Shown here in pieces: positions 35,741 through 46,505 of a DNA stretch of 64,000 bases. Positions within the stretch are counted from its first letter, which is position 1, and the number at the start of each line of letters is the position of its first letter. The position numbers were made by a program, and so were the translations under genes. Origin of the DNA: Halichoerus grypus (Eukaryota; Chordata; Mammalia; Carnivora; Phocidae); the NCBI RefSeq assembly GCF_964656455.1, contig NC_135723.1:124001-188000 (forward strand), given 5' to 3'. The notes below the pieces were generated by a model. It did no database searches, was not told the DNA's origin, and worked only from the letters and a program-made list of their open reading frames with translations.

Positions 35741-35753
35741 ATAAATAATTTTA

Positions 35754-35924
35754 GGAGCGCCTGGGTGGCTCAGTTGGTTAAACATCTGCCTTCGGCTCAG
35801 GTCATGATCTCAGAGTCCTGGGATCGAGTCCTGCATCGAACTCCCTGCTCAGCGGGGAGTCTTCTTGTCTCTGCCCCTACCCCACTCTTCTCGCTCTCTC
35901 TCAAATAAATAGAATCTAAAAAAA
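35754..35924 (+). mobile_element. Can-SINE, sense
   Basis: First of three SINEs in a row. Target AATAATTTT lies on both sides. Confidence 0.9.
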
Positions 35925-35943
35925 GAATAATTTTTTTAATTTT

Positions 35944-36135
35944 TTTAAAGATTTTATTTATTTATTTGACAGAGAGAGACACAGCGAGAGAGGGAACACA
36001 AGCAGGGGGAGTGGGAGAGGGAGAAGCAGGCTTCCCGCGGAGCAGGGAGCCCAATGCGGGGCTCAATCCCAGGACCCCGGGATCATGACCAGAGCCGAAG
36101 GCAGACGCTTAACGACTGAGCCACCCAGGCACCCC
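35944..36135 (-). mobile_element. Can-SINE, antisense
   Basis: Abuts the sense copy ending at 35924. AATAATTTTTTTAA lies on both sides. Confidence 0.91.
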
Positions 36136-36146
36136 AAAAAATAATT

Positions 36147-36157
36147 TTTTTAAAGAT

Positions 36158-36192
<35 letters not shown>

Positions 36193-36362
36193 TTTGACAG
36201 AGAGAGACACAGCGAGAGAGGGAACACAAGCAGAGGGAGAGGGAGAGGGAGAAGCAGGCCTCCCACAGAGCAGAGAGCCCGATGCGGGGCTCGATCCCAG
36301 GACCCTGAGATCACGACCCGAGCCAAAGGCAGACGCGCAATGACTGAGCCACCCAGGCACCC
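36147..36362 (-). mobile_element. Can-SINE, antisense
   Basis: Third of the cluster, with an expanded (TTTA)n tail at about 36159-36194. Confidence 0.91.
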
Positions 36363-39300
36363 GTAAAAAAAATAATAATTTTAAAATAAAATTAAAAGTC
36401 TCATGTGTAAAGAAAGCATTCGGTCTTAATTTAATTGCCAGTATGTCTTCTTTCTTAGTTGCACATAAGATAAAATTGTACGTTACGTGGGATGGCATCT
36501 TGGACCCAATGAAACACACACTCAAGGATTGAGTGTGTCGGATGGTTTGCTTCACTGTTTTCCTTGGGTAATACTCTGTGCTTTAGCCCTTCCCTGTTTG
36601 GGGGCTTGTTTTTATCTTTGTTATGTATAACAATAATTACGACACAATTTCACCCTGTATGGTCCTTTACAATTAATCAAATAGTCTATATATATATATA
36701 TGTATATGTATGTGTTTGTATGTATATGTATATTGAGTAGGTAATACATTCCCACGGGTTCAAAATTCAGAAAGTACCAAGGGGTCTCCAGGGAGAGTCG
36801 CATCCACGCCTGTGCCCCATGCGGCGGGCGACCCGCATTAGCGGCGTCCTCCGCCAGTCCTGCATACCTTCTCCACACTCCCCAGCCCTCCCTTTACAGC
36901 CCTGATGACAGCATCCTTGGTTCCACACTTGTGTACGTCATCCAAAGCCCAGAATGCACAGCCACACGACAGTGCTGGCCAGGTGGCAGGCAAGTGTTGT
37001 CCTTAACGACGCACCAGATAATTATGCGGAGGCCCAGAGCCGTCATGGTGATGTTCCCAGTCGTAGAGCTGGGGCTCAGACCTGGGTCTTCCAACCGCCT
37101 TCGATAAGCTCAGAAATGCGATACGGGAGCAGACTAGTTTCCTTGAAATGCCTTCAAAACTCCTTGGTGATGGTTGGAGTGTCCCAGCGGAGACCACTTC
37201 TGGCCTTTCGGGGAATGTTCCGTCTTAGTGTCCATTCACCACCCCACTGAAGAGGGACGTGTGTTCTCGGGGCAGGGAACAGCCGGTGCTGTGGAGAAAA
37301 CTAGTGGGCCGGGGGCGTCAGGGACTCAGCGGGTACAGCCAGCTTGTCCCGCCCCCATGGCTGCCACGGCCTCTCCAGGACTTGTCCTAACGGACCTCGC
37401 ATCAAGGAGCTCACTCGTTCACGCAGCATTGCAGAGGACGCAAGCAAGCCCCTGGGAGCCCGAGTGAGAAGGAAAGAAACTGCCCTGCGGAAGTGTCTGG
37501 AGCCGCACTGCCCCTCTGAGTGTGTCCTCCGGTGCCCTCACATGACCTTAGTTCCCCAAGTTCACCACGACCGTGACGACTGTGCCACTTCCTGAGTGCT
37601 GGCCACGAGTAAGCCATCTAGACCCACGGGACACTGAGAACTGACCAGTGGAGTCGTGGTGGGTGCTTGAACCAGCCTCTGGGGTGAGGCGTGGCCCTGA
37701 CTCTCGTGCTTGCTGGCTTCTGCGGTGCGAATATTCACCACGGCCAACTATACCTGGGGGGGAGGCGTGGGAGAAGCCCAGGACGGCCAGAAAGGCTGGG
37801 GTTACTCGCATGGTCAGCACGCCCAGAGACATGAGGCAGGATCAGGAGGGTCTTTGTGGGTGAGCTCAGTTTCAGGCTGAATTCAGGTAAGGAAGAATGG
37901 AATCAGCCAGGCTCGTGCATGAGGCCCACACCCTGGGGTCTACCGTCCCCCCAGAAGACGGACTCAGATGTCCTCAGTCTCCCCCTCCGAGCCCCGGGAC
38001 GTGCCGCACACCGCACGGTGGGGAGGGCATCAGGGGAGGAAGAGACCGACACACGGCAGCCCTGTCCTTAGGCGAGCACTCTGTGACCTTGGACAAGTTA
38101 CTGTCCTTCTTAGCAAAAGGGGGGTCCCCTGGAACCGGGCAGCAGCGGTGCTGGAATGTGGGGGAGGACAGTGGCTTTCAGCAGAGCAGAGAACGAGGCC
38201 CTAGAGCCACCTGTCTGGCACTGGGACATCAAGCAGGACAATTCAGATGGGTGTTGAAGGGGAGACTGGCTCTGTCAGTGGGGGGCTCCCCAGACCCAGG
38301 CCAACCTGGCGGTCTCCCGGCTGCAGCCGACCCACCTAGTCTTTTCTCCCCAGCACACGTATCCTCAGCTGCCTGCTCTGTGACCTCAGCCCCAACGGTC
38401 CTCTCCTGCCAGAGACAGCCAGCAGAGAGAAGCGGCTGTCCTGTCTGGGTTGCCCCTGGGACCCCACCCCCAGCTGCTGCCTCCGGATGAACCAGGTTCC
38501 CACAGAGCGTGCCCTCTCGGCATGGACTCCCGTCCCTCTCAACAATGTATCCTCTGACTCTGAGGAGGGAGAAGGTGGTAGAAGCAGTCACCCTCCTGGG
38601 CAGCTCATCAGCCGCGGCAACTAAACCCAAAACTATGACTGCCCAGCGTGCCTGGAGGCCAGCAGTCAATGGTCAACCAAGAATGAACTCAGGAGAATGA
38701 CAGCAAGACAATCCTGGATGAAATTCTCAGGTTTATAGCAAAAGACAAGGCAGTGTTTGCTCAGATGCACAAGGGTGAGGCCAAGGCCAGTCGAGGCAGG
38801 AAACACCGCTGTGGTCAGTTTGTGGACGGAGGCTCAGAACTCAGCTTTGTGCTGTTGCTTTGCCGACAGACCCTTCCTGCCAACACTCTGTTTAGACACC
38901 AATCACCAGACCCAGGATTGAAGAATTACAGCCCTCTGGCCAGAGACAACACCGTGCGCTGCAGCATGGGGGCGCGTCTGTGGTTGGTGACGCAGGTGCA
39001 GGGAGGGACCCACCTCCACCGTGTGGTCACTTCTAGCGTGGACAGCACAGCAAGAAAGGCGCAGGCACCAGGGGCAGGGGCCCTGGGAGCCAAGCGGCAT
39101 CTCAGCGGATGGGGCCTAGGACCAGGGGGGATCACTGGGTCTTTCAAAGAACATCTCCAGGGAGTCTCTTGGTTTATAACTTCTCTTCTGTCTGGAGAGC
39201 TTAAAATGAAATGTGGTTTTTCCAGCTTACGTTTTTCTTGAAAACTTTATAGATCTGATTATTTCCCTCACTGAGCTTTCCTGAATGACAGTGATTTTAA

Positions 39301-39940
39301 TGGACTAGATCTTAAACTGTACGTATTTATTCAACGCTGATTATGAGATTTTAGACCTACCAAAAATGATTTTCTTCACTGCCTCCTCTGACTACACATA
39401 TCTCTTACTTACACCCTCGTGGCACCAGATCTTGTTCCAATCAGGAGGGTAAATGTCCACGCTCGCTGGCCCTGCCCTGGGTGGCGTGGACACTCCATCC
39501 ACCAGGCTCCAAAGCCTGTGCCCTGGAATCTGCACGCCGGACAGCCTGGACCTGGCCGAGTGGTCTCGGCCTCTCTCCCCGACCCCATGCACCCATGCTG
39601 AAAGCAGGAGAAGGGAAGGGAGAAGGTCAGTCACAGAATCACCTCCCAGGGCAGCGAGTCACAGGGAATGACCAGGAATCCCCGGTCCTGGAGTCACCTG
39701 AACTGTGACCCGCTGTCCTTTATTTCCCTTGCTCCTCTGCCCCAGGTGTTCGACAAGAAGCAGCAGCATCTCCCCTGCATTGGGTACATTCTCCACTCTG
39801 CACGGGAAGGACGTGAACATTTTAAGTGAGGGTGTCACCCCCTCTGCCTTTTCCTTTTGGGTACAATGGACTAGTGGGAGCACGGGTACACGCTATGTAC
39901 TTGCCTCCGAGCTTTTACCAGGATGTTGTTCAAGAGGAGC
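36363..39940. other. GC-rich intergenic sequence without recognised exons
   Basis: The long frames here (for example 37897-38490) look like GC-driven chance frames, with overlapping open frames on both strands and no known motif. Confidence 0.5.
36688..36735. repeat. TA/TATG microsatellite
   Basis: TATATATATATATA followed by TGTATATGTATG-type units. Confidence 0.8.
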
Positions 39941-39948
39941 TGGCCACC

Positions 39949-40056
39949 GGGGTGCCTGGCTGGCTCAGTCAGTAGAGCATGTGACTCTTGATCTCAGGGT
40001 CGTGAGTTCAAGCCCCACGTTGGGCATGAAGCCTGTTTAAAAAGAGAGACAGAGAC
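39949..40056 (+). mobile_element. Short-type SINE, sense
   Basis: TSD GCTGGCCACC (39939-39948) / GCTGGCCATC (40057-40066). Confidence 0.87.
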
Positions 40057-40315
40057 GCTGGCCATCAGAGGCCATGCCGTGTGATGCTGAGCCACTCTCA
40101 GCCACTTTGCCTTGGACAGTATCGCTTCCTGATGCCAAACCAGCAGACGCAGTATGATCTGCAGCCTTCCTGGCTTCGCAGGAATCAGTTCCTCCACCCG
40201 ACCCCCCACCCATCTCCTGGGCGGGGACAGTGCCTTGTGTGTCCCCTTTCCAGCCTCGCTCAGGGTGGCATCCCTTGCCACTGTGCCACACAGGAGCATC
40301 AGCCTAGCCCCCCCT

Positions 40316-40491
40316 TTTTTAAAGATTATTTATTTATTTATTTGAGAGCAGAGTGTGTGAGAACACGAGTGGGGGTGGAGGGCAGAGGCAGAGGGAGAAG
40401 CAGGCTCCCCGCTGAGCTGGGAGCCCGATGCAGGACTCGATCCCAGGACCCCGGGGTCGTGACCTGAGCCGAAGGCACACACTTCACCGAC
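40316..40491 (-). mobile_element. Can-SINE, antisense, head incomplete
   Basis: The plus strand has AAAGATTATTTATTTATTTATTTGAGAG to GACCTGAGCCGAAGGC. The CCACCCAGGCGCCCC end is missing. Confidence 0.86.
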
Positions 40492-42370
40492 TTTTAGAAC
40501 TCAGCGCTATCTGGGTGTCCAGGGCAGACTAGGCAGGCTCGCCTCCCAGCCCATCTGCTGCAAACCTTGTCCTGAGAAGGCTCAGCTCAGCCTGTGAGCC
40601 CCCTGGGAATTGGGAACAGTAAAAGTCTGCAACCAAAGGCCAGATGGGGCCTTTACAGGCCTGCAGAGGTTGGAAGGAAGCCTGCAGACCTTGGACCTGG
40701 GGATCAGCAAAAAAATGACCACAGGAGGTTGGTTTGCTCCAGAAACTCCCAAATTATAGCACAAGTTCATTGCTGAAGTTTCCGGTGAGATTACTGGGGT
40801 CAGTCATGCCACCACTTCCTTAGCAAAACAGGCAGCAGTCTGCGCCTGGTCTGATCCCTTCGTGGGGGTCCCCACTGAGGACCCTCCGTTACCATAAGGC
40901 TACTGTTTGGATTCCAGGGGCCCCATTCCCTGCCTCACCGTGGTGAGGACTGCCGTTGGCATTTCTGTCTTTTTGCTATCCCTTTGGTCTTTGCCTAAAC
41001 AAGATGATACATCTTAACAGATGGGGAGAATGCCATCGTCACCAGATCCCCTGGGAAGTTCATTAGCAGGCGGCTCTGCCCCTCCTGATGGTGGCCACCT
41101 CGGACCTTGCAGCCAAGCATCACAAAGCCCAGGAAGGTGGGGCAGATTCATATTTCAGAGACAAATCAGAGGCTCAGAAAGGTAAGATCTAGGCCCAAGT
41201 TGGTATTGAGACCGTGGGTGCCACGCCGAGCCTTTTAAGCATTACAGCTTATGACCCCCTTTCTGAGTCCAGGGAGAATTTCTGCAAGCCTGTGCTCTGT
41301 GCTGGAGAGATGGAGCAGAGAGTGAAGCCAGCCCTTAGGGCCCACACTGTGCATCATCACTCACCCTGTGCAAGCCCGAGGCCTGCTCTGTACCTGCCAG
41401 ACCCCTCGGACAGGTCCCCGTGGTGCTGCTCCGCAGGCCTGTCTCTGCACGTCCCCCTGGACTCTCTCCCCCAGGAACTCACCCGCTGGCTGTGCCTTCC
41501 AGGGCTCAGGTCAGCCCCAAGAACACCGTGGTGCCATCCACTCCTGTATCACTCATGTTCAGATGCCATGTTTCCAAGACAAGTCCCAGGTCAGCAAGGG
41601 GAGAGCAGATCCAAAAACCTAACTGCGAGGGGTGATGTGTTATTCTTCTCTGTGGACCGGAGAGCTCGGGAAGATGCATGATCTTAAGCAACTGATCCAC
41701 CACGGACAGATGACTATTAACTCTGGCCAGAGGTGGCTGGGTTTGCTGGATGGTGCTGAGATCTTGGTCCTTTTTCAGGCTCTGGGAAGACCCAGGAGTT
41801 CCAAGAATATGGCACAGGATCAAAATCTTCTGACAAGGGATTAAAATGCTGGGACACAGATGTCCAGCCGTCCGATCAGCTCACTGCCGAGCGTTATGTC
41901 CCTGCTGTGGGATTCCACACCACCTCACTGCAAATGCGCAAGGACGGGCAGGTTTCTGTCTCTGCAATTCAAGAGCAAGCCTCTTTAAGGGCCAGGGAGC
42001 TGCTTGGGGGACTTGTCTGCAGATCTCTCAGCCTGAGGTCTGTCCCTGGTACCCAGAGGGAAGTGGTGCTGAGAAAGAGCCTCAAGGTCACCATGGGCCC
42101 TCACCCCCACCCCTTCCTGTGCCTCTGCTTCCTCGCTGGCCCTTCTCACTGTGACACACGCTTCCTCCCCCAGCAGTGCTGGTCCTCTGAGCCATGGAGG
42201 CTGTGGCTGCCATTCCCCACGACAGCAGTCTGGTGCCCTGTCATTGCTGTCTGCTGGTAAGGGGAGGAAGTAGCTAATGCTCTCCCTGGCTGCCCTGCTG
42301 GCCTCATCATGCCCATCACACCAGTTTCTCCCTGCTGACAGATTTTATTAGTAACAAAAATCAAACAGCT
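40492..42370. other. Intergenic sequence without recognised exons
   Basis: Possible degraded MIR near 41150-41210 (AGAGGCTCAGAAAGGTAAG). Nothing coding could be supported. Confidence 0.45.
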
Positions 42371-42562
42371 GGGGCGCCTGGGTGGCTCAGTTGTTAAGCG
42401 TCTACCTTCGGCTCAGGTCATGATCCCGGGGTCCTGGAATCGAGCCCCGCATCGGGCTCCCTGCTCAGCGGGGAGCCTGCTTCTCCCTCTCCCACTCCCT
42501 CTGCTTGTGTTCCCTCTCTGTTGTGTCTCTCTGTCAAATAAATAAAATCTTTAAAAAAAAAA
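42371..42562 (+). mobile_element. Can-SINE, sense, young type
   Basis: TSD AAAAATCAAACAGCT (42356-42370, 42563-42577), perfect over 15 bp. Confidence 0.95.
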
Positions 42563-43069
42563 AAAAATCAAACAGCTATAGAGAATCTGTAAAAACCCTA
42601 TTAGACCAGAGAGCAACTTCTCGAGTTCCCTGAAAAATGTCTCCTTCCTTCCCCGCCCTCCACACTTCTCCCAGACCCCCACTCAACACCCTTCAGAGAG
42701 GCCCACCGGCTACCCGCCACAGAGCTGCTTCCAGACTCGGGGGCTGGGCCGGGCTCCGCTCTGGGAGGTGATGATAGGGATGCCCCCTCAGAACCTGCCT
42801 CTCACCCCTGCTGCACTCCCCTGCCTCCCCCCACCCCATCACAACAGCACCTGGGGCTGCTCACGGGGGAAGGTCGTTACTGCTGGCTAGCCATCCTGAT
42901 CACTTTCTAACGATATCGGGAGGCTTTATCCAAGCATTGAGTGAACACTTACAGTGTGCAGATTGTGGAAGGGAGGGAAAGGGAATTAGAAACAGAAAGC
43001 ATGAAGTGGCTGTCTTCTGATAGCCCACCAGGGAGACCACCCACAGGGTGGAGAAACCCTCAGAAGGGG

Positions 43070-43275
43070 ATTAGTGCCCTTATGAACGAGACCCCACAAG
43101 CTCCATCACCCCTTTCTCCAGGTGAGGACACAGCAAAAGACAGGCATCTATCAGCTTGAGAGCAGACTCTCCCCAGACACCGAATCTACTGGCCCCTTCA
43201 TCCTGGACTTCCAGCCTCCAGAACCCTGAAAAATACATTTCCATTGTTTATCAGCCCCCCAGTCTGTGGTGGTCT
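43070..43275 (+). mobile_element. MLT1-type LTR fragment
   Basis: GGGGATTAGTGCCCTTATGAACGAG, GAGGACACAGC, CACCGAATCTACTGGC and CCAGTCTGTGGTGG are the 3' half of an MLT1-like LTR. Confidence 0.75.
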
Positions 43276-43310
43276 GTTCGAGAAGTGCACATGGACAGAA
43301 ACACTGTCTT

Positions 43311-43517
43311 GGGGCGCCTGGGTGGCTCAGTCGTTAAGCGTCTGCCTTCGGTTCAGGTCATGATCCCAGGGTCCTGGGATCGAGCCCCGCATCGGGCTCC
43401 CTGCTCTGTGGGAAGCCTGCTTCTCCCTCTCTCACTCCCCCTGCTTGTGTTCCCTCTCTCGCTGTGTCTCTCTCTGTCAAATAAATAAAATCTTTAAAAA
43501 AAAAGAAAAAAGAAAAA
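43311..43517 (+). mobile_element. Can-SINE, sense, young type
   Basis: Perfect 14-bp TSD AGAAACACTGTCTT (43297-43310, 43518-43531) and an AAAAG-rich tail. Confidence 0.95.
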
Positions 43518-43559
43518 AGAAACACTGTCTTGCTGGGCTTGTCAGGTCCCTCCTTTTCT

Positions 43560-44060
43560 TTGTTTTTAATTCAATATATTGTTTCTCTTAAAAGTGTGTC
43601 TACACAGTGTTACTATATGTCTTACAAGGAGATAATGTGTATTTTTGAACTGAAGTGACCTACAGTGTGATACTCTTTTTAGGCGCACAACAGAGGGATT
43701 GGACAATGCATGACTCAATGCTCACCGCACTAAGTGCAGTGACCCCCCGTCACCGCGCAAGGTGACTACATACAATACTATTGGCTATATTCCCTCTGCT
43801 GTACTTTTCATCCCTGTGACTTATTTTATGACTGGAAATTTGTGCCCAGTAATCCCCTTCACCTATTTCGCCCACCCCTCCACCCCCTTCCCTCCGGCAA
43901 CCACCAGTTTGTTCTCTGTTTTGTTTTGTTGGTTGATTCGTACTGTATTCTAGATTCCACATATGAGCAAAATCACACAGTATTTTTCTTTGTTTGACTC
44001 ACTGCACCCTCTAGGTCTATCCGTCTGGTTGCAAATGGCAGGATTTCCTTCTTTTTTACG
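43560..44060 (-). mobile_element. Antisense old L1 3' end
   Basis: Reverse L1 3'UTR, with CCTCCGGCAACCACCAGTTTG and GATTCCACATATGAGC. Confidence 0.72.
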
Positions 44061-44489
44061 ACAGAGTAGTAGTGGTCTTTTTCTCAATGCTGTTAGTTCT
44101 TCCTACGTGGTAGTGCCTGAGGGAGTCAGCTGACAAGATCCTCCCTCCATACTTGGGGCCGGATGCCTTTAGCACATGGTCAACCACCCTCAGAACGTGG
44201 AAGACACTGGCTCTGGGTCTGGTTTTGCACCCTAGATCTATCATCTGAACCCACCAGGAGTCAAGCAGCTCTGTGTTTACCCTTGTGCAAGAAGACCACA
44301 GAGGGAAGTCAGTTAAGGGTAAGACAGCAGAGTCCTAGGGTCACCTCTGAGGACATCTCACGCTCTCAGACTGAGGAGCAGCTGACCAAAAAGGGTGATG
44401 GCTTTGAGGAAACAGGAACGCAGACAAGCCGCAGTTGGAGGGACAGGCATGGAAGCGTCTAGACAGCAACCAGAGGGACCTCTTTAAAA

Positions 44490-44800
44490 TATCACCAGAT
44501 CACACTGCTCTGTTTTTTGCCTCAGATTTTGTTACACCTAGAACAAAGTGCAAAGTCCTTCCCTGACCCACAGGGTCCTCCAGGACCCAGCTTCCCTCCC
44601 TCCCCTTTTCCCTGTGCTCCATCATCAGCCCATCATTAGGCTGCCTCCCACTCCAGAGCCCCAACACATCTTGTTCCCTCTGCCCAGAGCATGTCTTCCC
44701 AGATATCTTCCACAGCTGTGCTCCCCACCCCATATCCAGTCTCTGCTCCAGTGTCACCTCTCCAGAGAGGCCTTTCCTGGCCTGTCAAGTGGAAATAGAC
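44490..44800 (+). mobile_element. L2 (LINE-2) 3' fragment
   Basis: CTGCTCCAGTGTCACCTCTCCAGAGAGGCC with the preceding CCTTCCCTGACCCACAGGG is the L2 3' end. Confidence 0.72.
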
Positions 44801-45294
44801 TCCCACACCCTAGAGCAGAAAGCAGAATCCTGCCACCCCCACCTTCCCACACCAGGGACCCCTACTTAAGAGCCTTCTCTAAATGGAGCCCGGGTCTCCC
44901 TGCTTTCCCCTCATCCATGTGGATGCACCTGGTTACCACACTGAGCTGATCTATTCCCAGAACAAAGAGACCTGCCTCTTTGGCACAGCCTGATTCAGGC
45001 AAGGTGGGTTCTCCCCAAGTTGACTGAAATGTTGAAAAGTGCTCCCAGACCTCCTAGGGGTCCAGGGACCCGAGGCTGGGGCCTGGCAGCCAGGTGAACG
45101 AAGACACTGGTAACCAGGAGGTGTTTAAATAGAAAACATTCCCACAGAAAGAAGAAGAAACAAAGATGCCCTGTGACAAGAAGGCTGAACAACAGTAAGA
45201 CTGAGGGCTGAACCTCCCTGAATATGGAGAAGAAAGTCGCCTGAGGGGGTCTGAGGGAGAAAAAAGGACAGAGAAGTGACTGAAGAAAGAAAAG

Positions 45295-45442
45295 ACATGA
45301 TGGGCATGAAGGAGGGCACCTGATGTGATGAGCCCTGAGTGTTATACGCGACTGATGAATCATTGAACGCCACATCTGAAACTGGTGATGTACTATGTCG
45401 GCTAATTGAATTTAAATCAAAAAGAAAAAAGAAAAAAAAGAT
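45295..45442 (+). mobile_element. Sense L1 3' end
   Basis: GGAGGGCACCTGATGTGATGAGC...GTTATACGCGACTGATGAATCATTGAAC and an A-rich tail. Confidence 0.75.
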
Positions 45443-45880
45443 AAGAAATTGGGAGAGCTGGGGGGCCTGCAGTTGCTGGACCTCACTTTTCTGACGCAAA
45501 CACAGCAGCGAAGTCAGAGTGGAGAACGGGAAACCTGCACCTTGCGTAAGGGGAGACCCAGGAAGGACGGGGAGGGGCTGCGTGCAGGCAGAAGCTGCTG
45601 AAGGGAGGGAGTGTTCAGGCCCTAAGACCTCCCCGGGGGGGGAGGAGGTAGCTGCTCTGCCGTCAGAGGATGTCGGGCTTCTGCCTGAGACCGACATCAA
45701 TGGCGTACAGTACAAGCGGACATAACCTGTGAACAATGTTTGTGCCCAAATGGAGTTGACAAGCCTTTATCTGCACAATCAGACCCCAACAGCCTCAGAT
45801 TGCGGTGGCTCATCTGGCAGCAAGTCCTGACCGAACTGCCACGAGGCCATGTAGTCTTTCCACAACCCGCTTCGGGGACT
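45443..45880. other. Unassigned sequence upstream of the DBNL CpG island
   Basis: GC-rising sequence with no confident exon. In human, a non-coding transcript starts near the DBNL promoter, and this region could host a divergent one, but nothing here proves it. Confidence 0.35.
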
Positions 45881-46369
45881 TTTCACTGACGTCGCTGCAG
45901 AAATGTGAGCGATTGCGGGATGGGACCCTGCGGGAGGGCGCCCCGGAGCGCACAGGACCAGCACGGGGCCGCTTTTCTGAAACCCCAGGGACTCGCGCAC
46001 CTGTGCTGGGGCCGTGTGTGCAGGTCCTCCACGAACGGAGGGGGAACGCAGGTGAGGCCGAGGAGGCTCGGCAGCAGCTCCAGGCGGGCTGGGCGCTCCT
46101 TTTCGCTCGTGCACGCCTCAGTCACACAGCAGGCGCATGGCGGAGGTCCACACGGAGGCTGTCACGAGCCCAAGATTCTCAGACCAGCGCGCTGACTGCG
46201 ACAAGAGAGGACAGAAATGCACGCAGCTACCAGGGGCCCAGCGAAGCGCGTACGCCCCTCCAGCCGCCGGCCGCGCCCGCCCGCCCTCCCCTCGGGCCCG
46301 CCCGCCCCCGCTTCCGCTTCCGGCCGCGGGGGCGGGGCTTCCGGCCGCGGGGGTGGGCGGGGCCCGGAA

Positions 46370-46370
<1 letters not shown>

Positions 46371-46400
<30 letters not shown>
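46371..46400 (+). repeat. (CGG)10 trinucleotide tract in DBNL 5'UTR
   Basis: Ten uninterrupted CGG units follow CCCGGAAG and end 22 bases before the DBNL ATG. They are probably within the 5'UTR. Such tracts can be length-polymorphic and affect translation. Confidence 0.9.
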
Positions 46401-46404
<4 letters not shown>

Positions 46405-46422
46405 GGGTCTGAGGGGCCGGTC

Positions 46423-46505
46423 ATGGCTGCGAACCTGAGCCGGAACGGGCCGGCGCTGCAGGAAGCCTACGTGCGGGTGGTCACCGAGAAGTCCCCGACT
46501 GACTG
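46423..46505 (+). CDS. DBNL: DBNL coding exon 1
   Basis: This exon encodes the first 27 residues and two bases of Trp28, ending at the donor GTGGGC. It lies in the CpG island, and a 4.3-kb intron 1 follows. The ATG context is GGTCATGG (G at +4). Intron 1 contains an L2 remnant and two short SINEs but no further exon that I can see. Confidence 0.95.

Noticed and set aside
36147..36362. Regularly repeated elements that might suggest a CRISPR-like array
   Set aside because: Repeats are SINEs and simple TTTA units in a mammalian genome. There is no repeat-spacer pattern.
37897..38490. 197-residue frame in the GC-rich intergenic region
   Set aside because: No motif, overlapping frames on the opposite strand, and no splice or promoter support.
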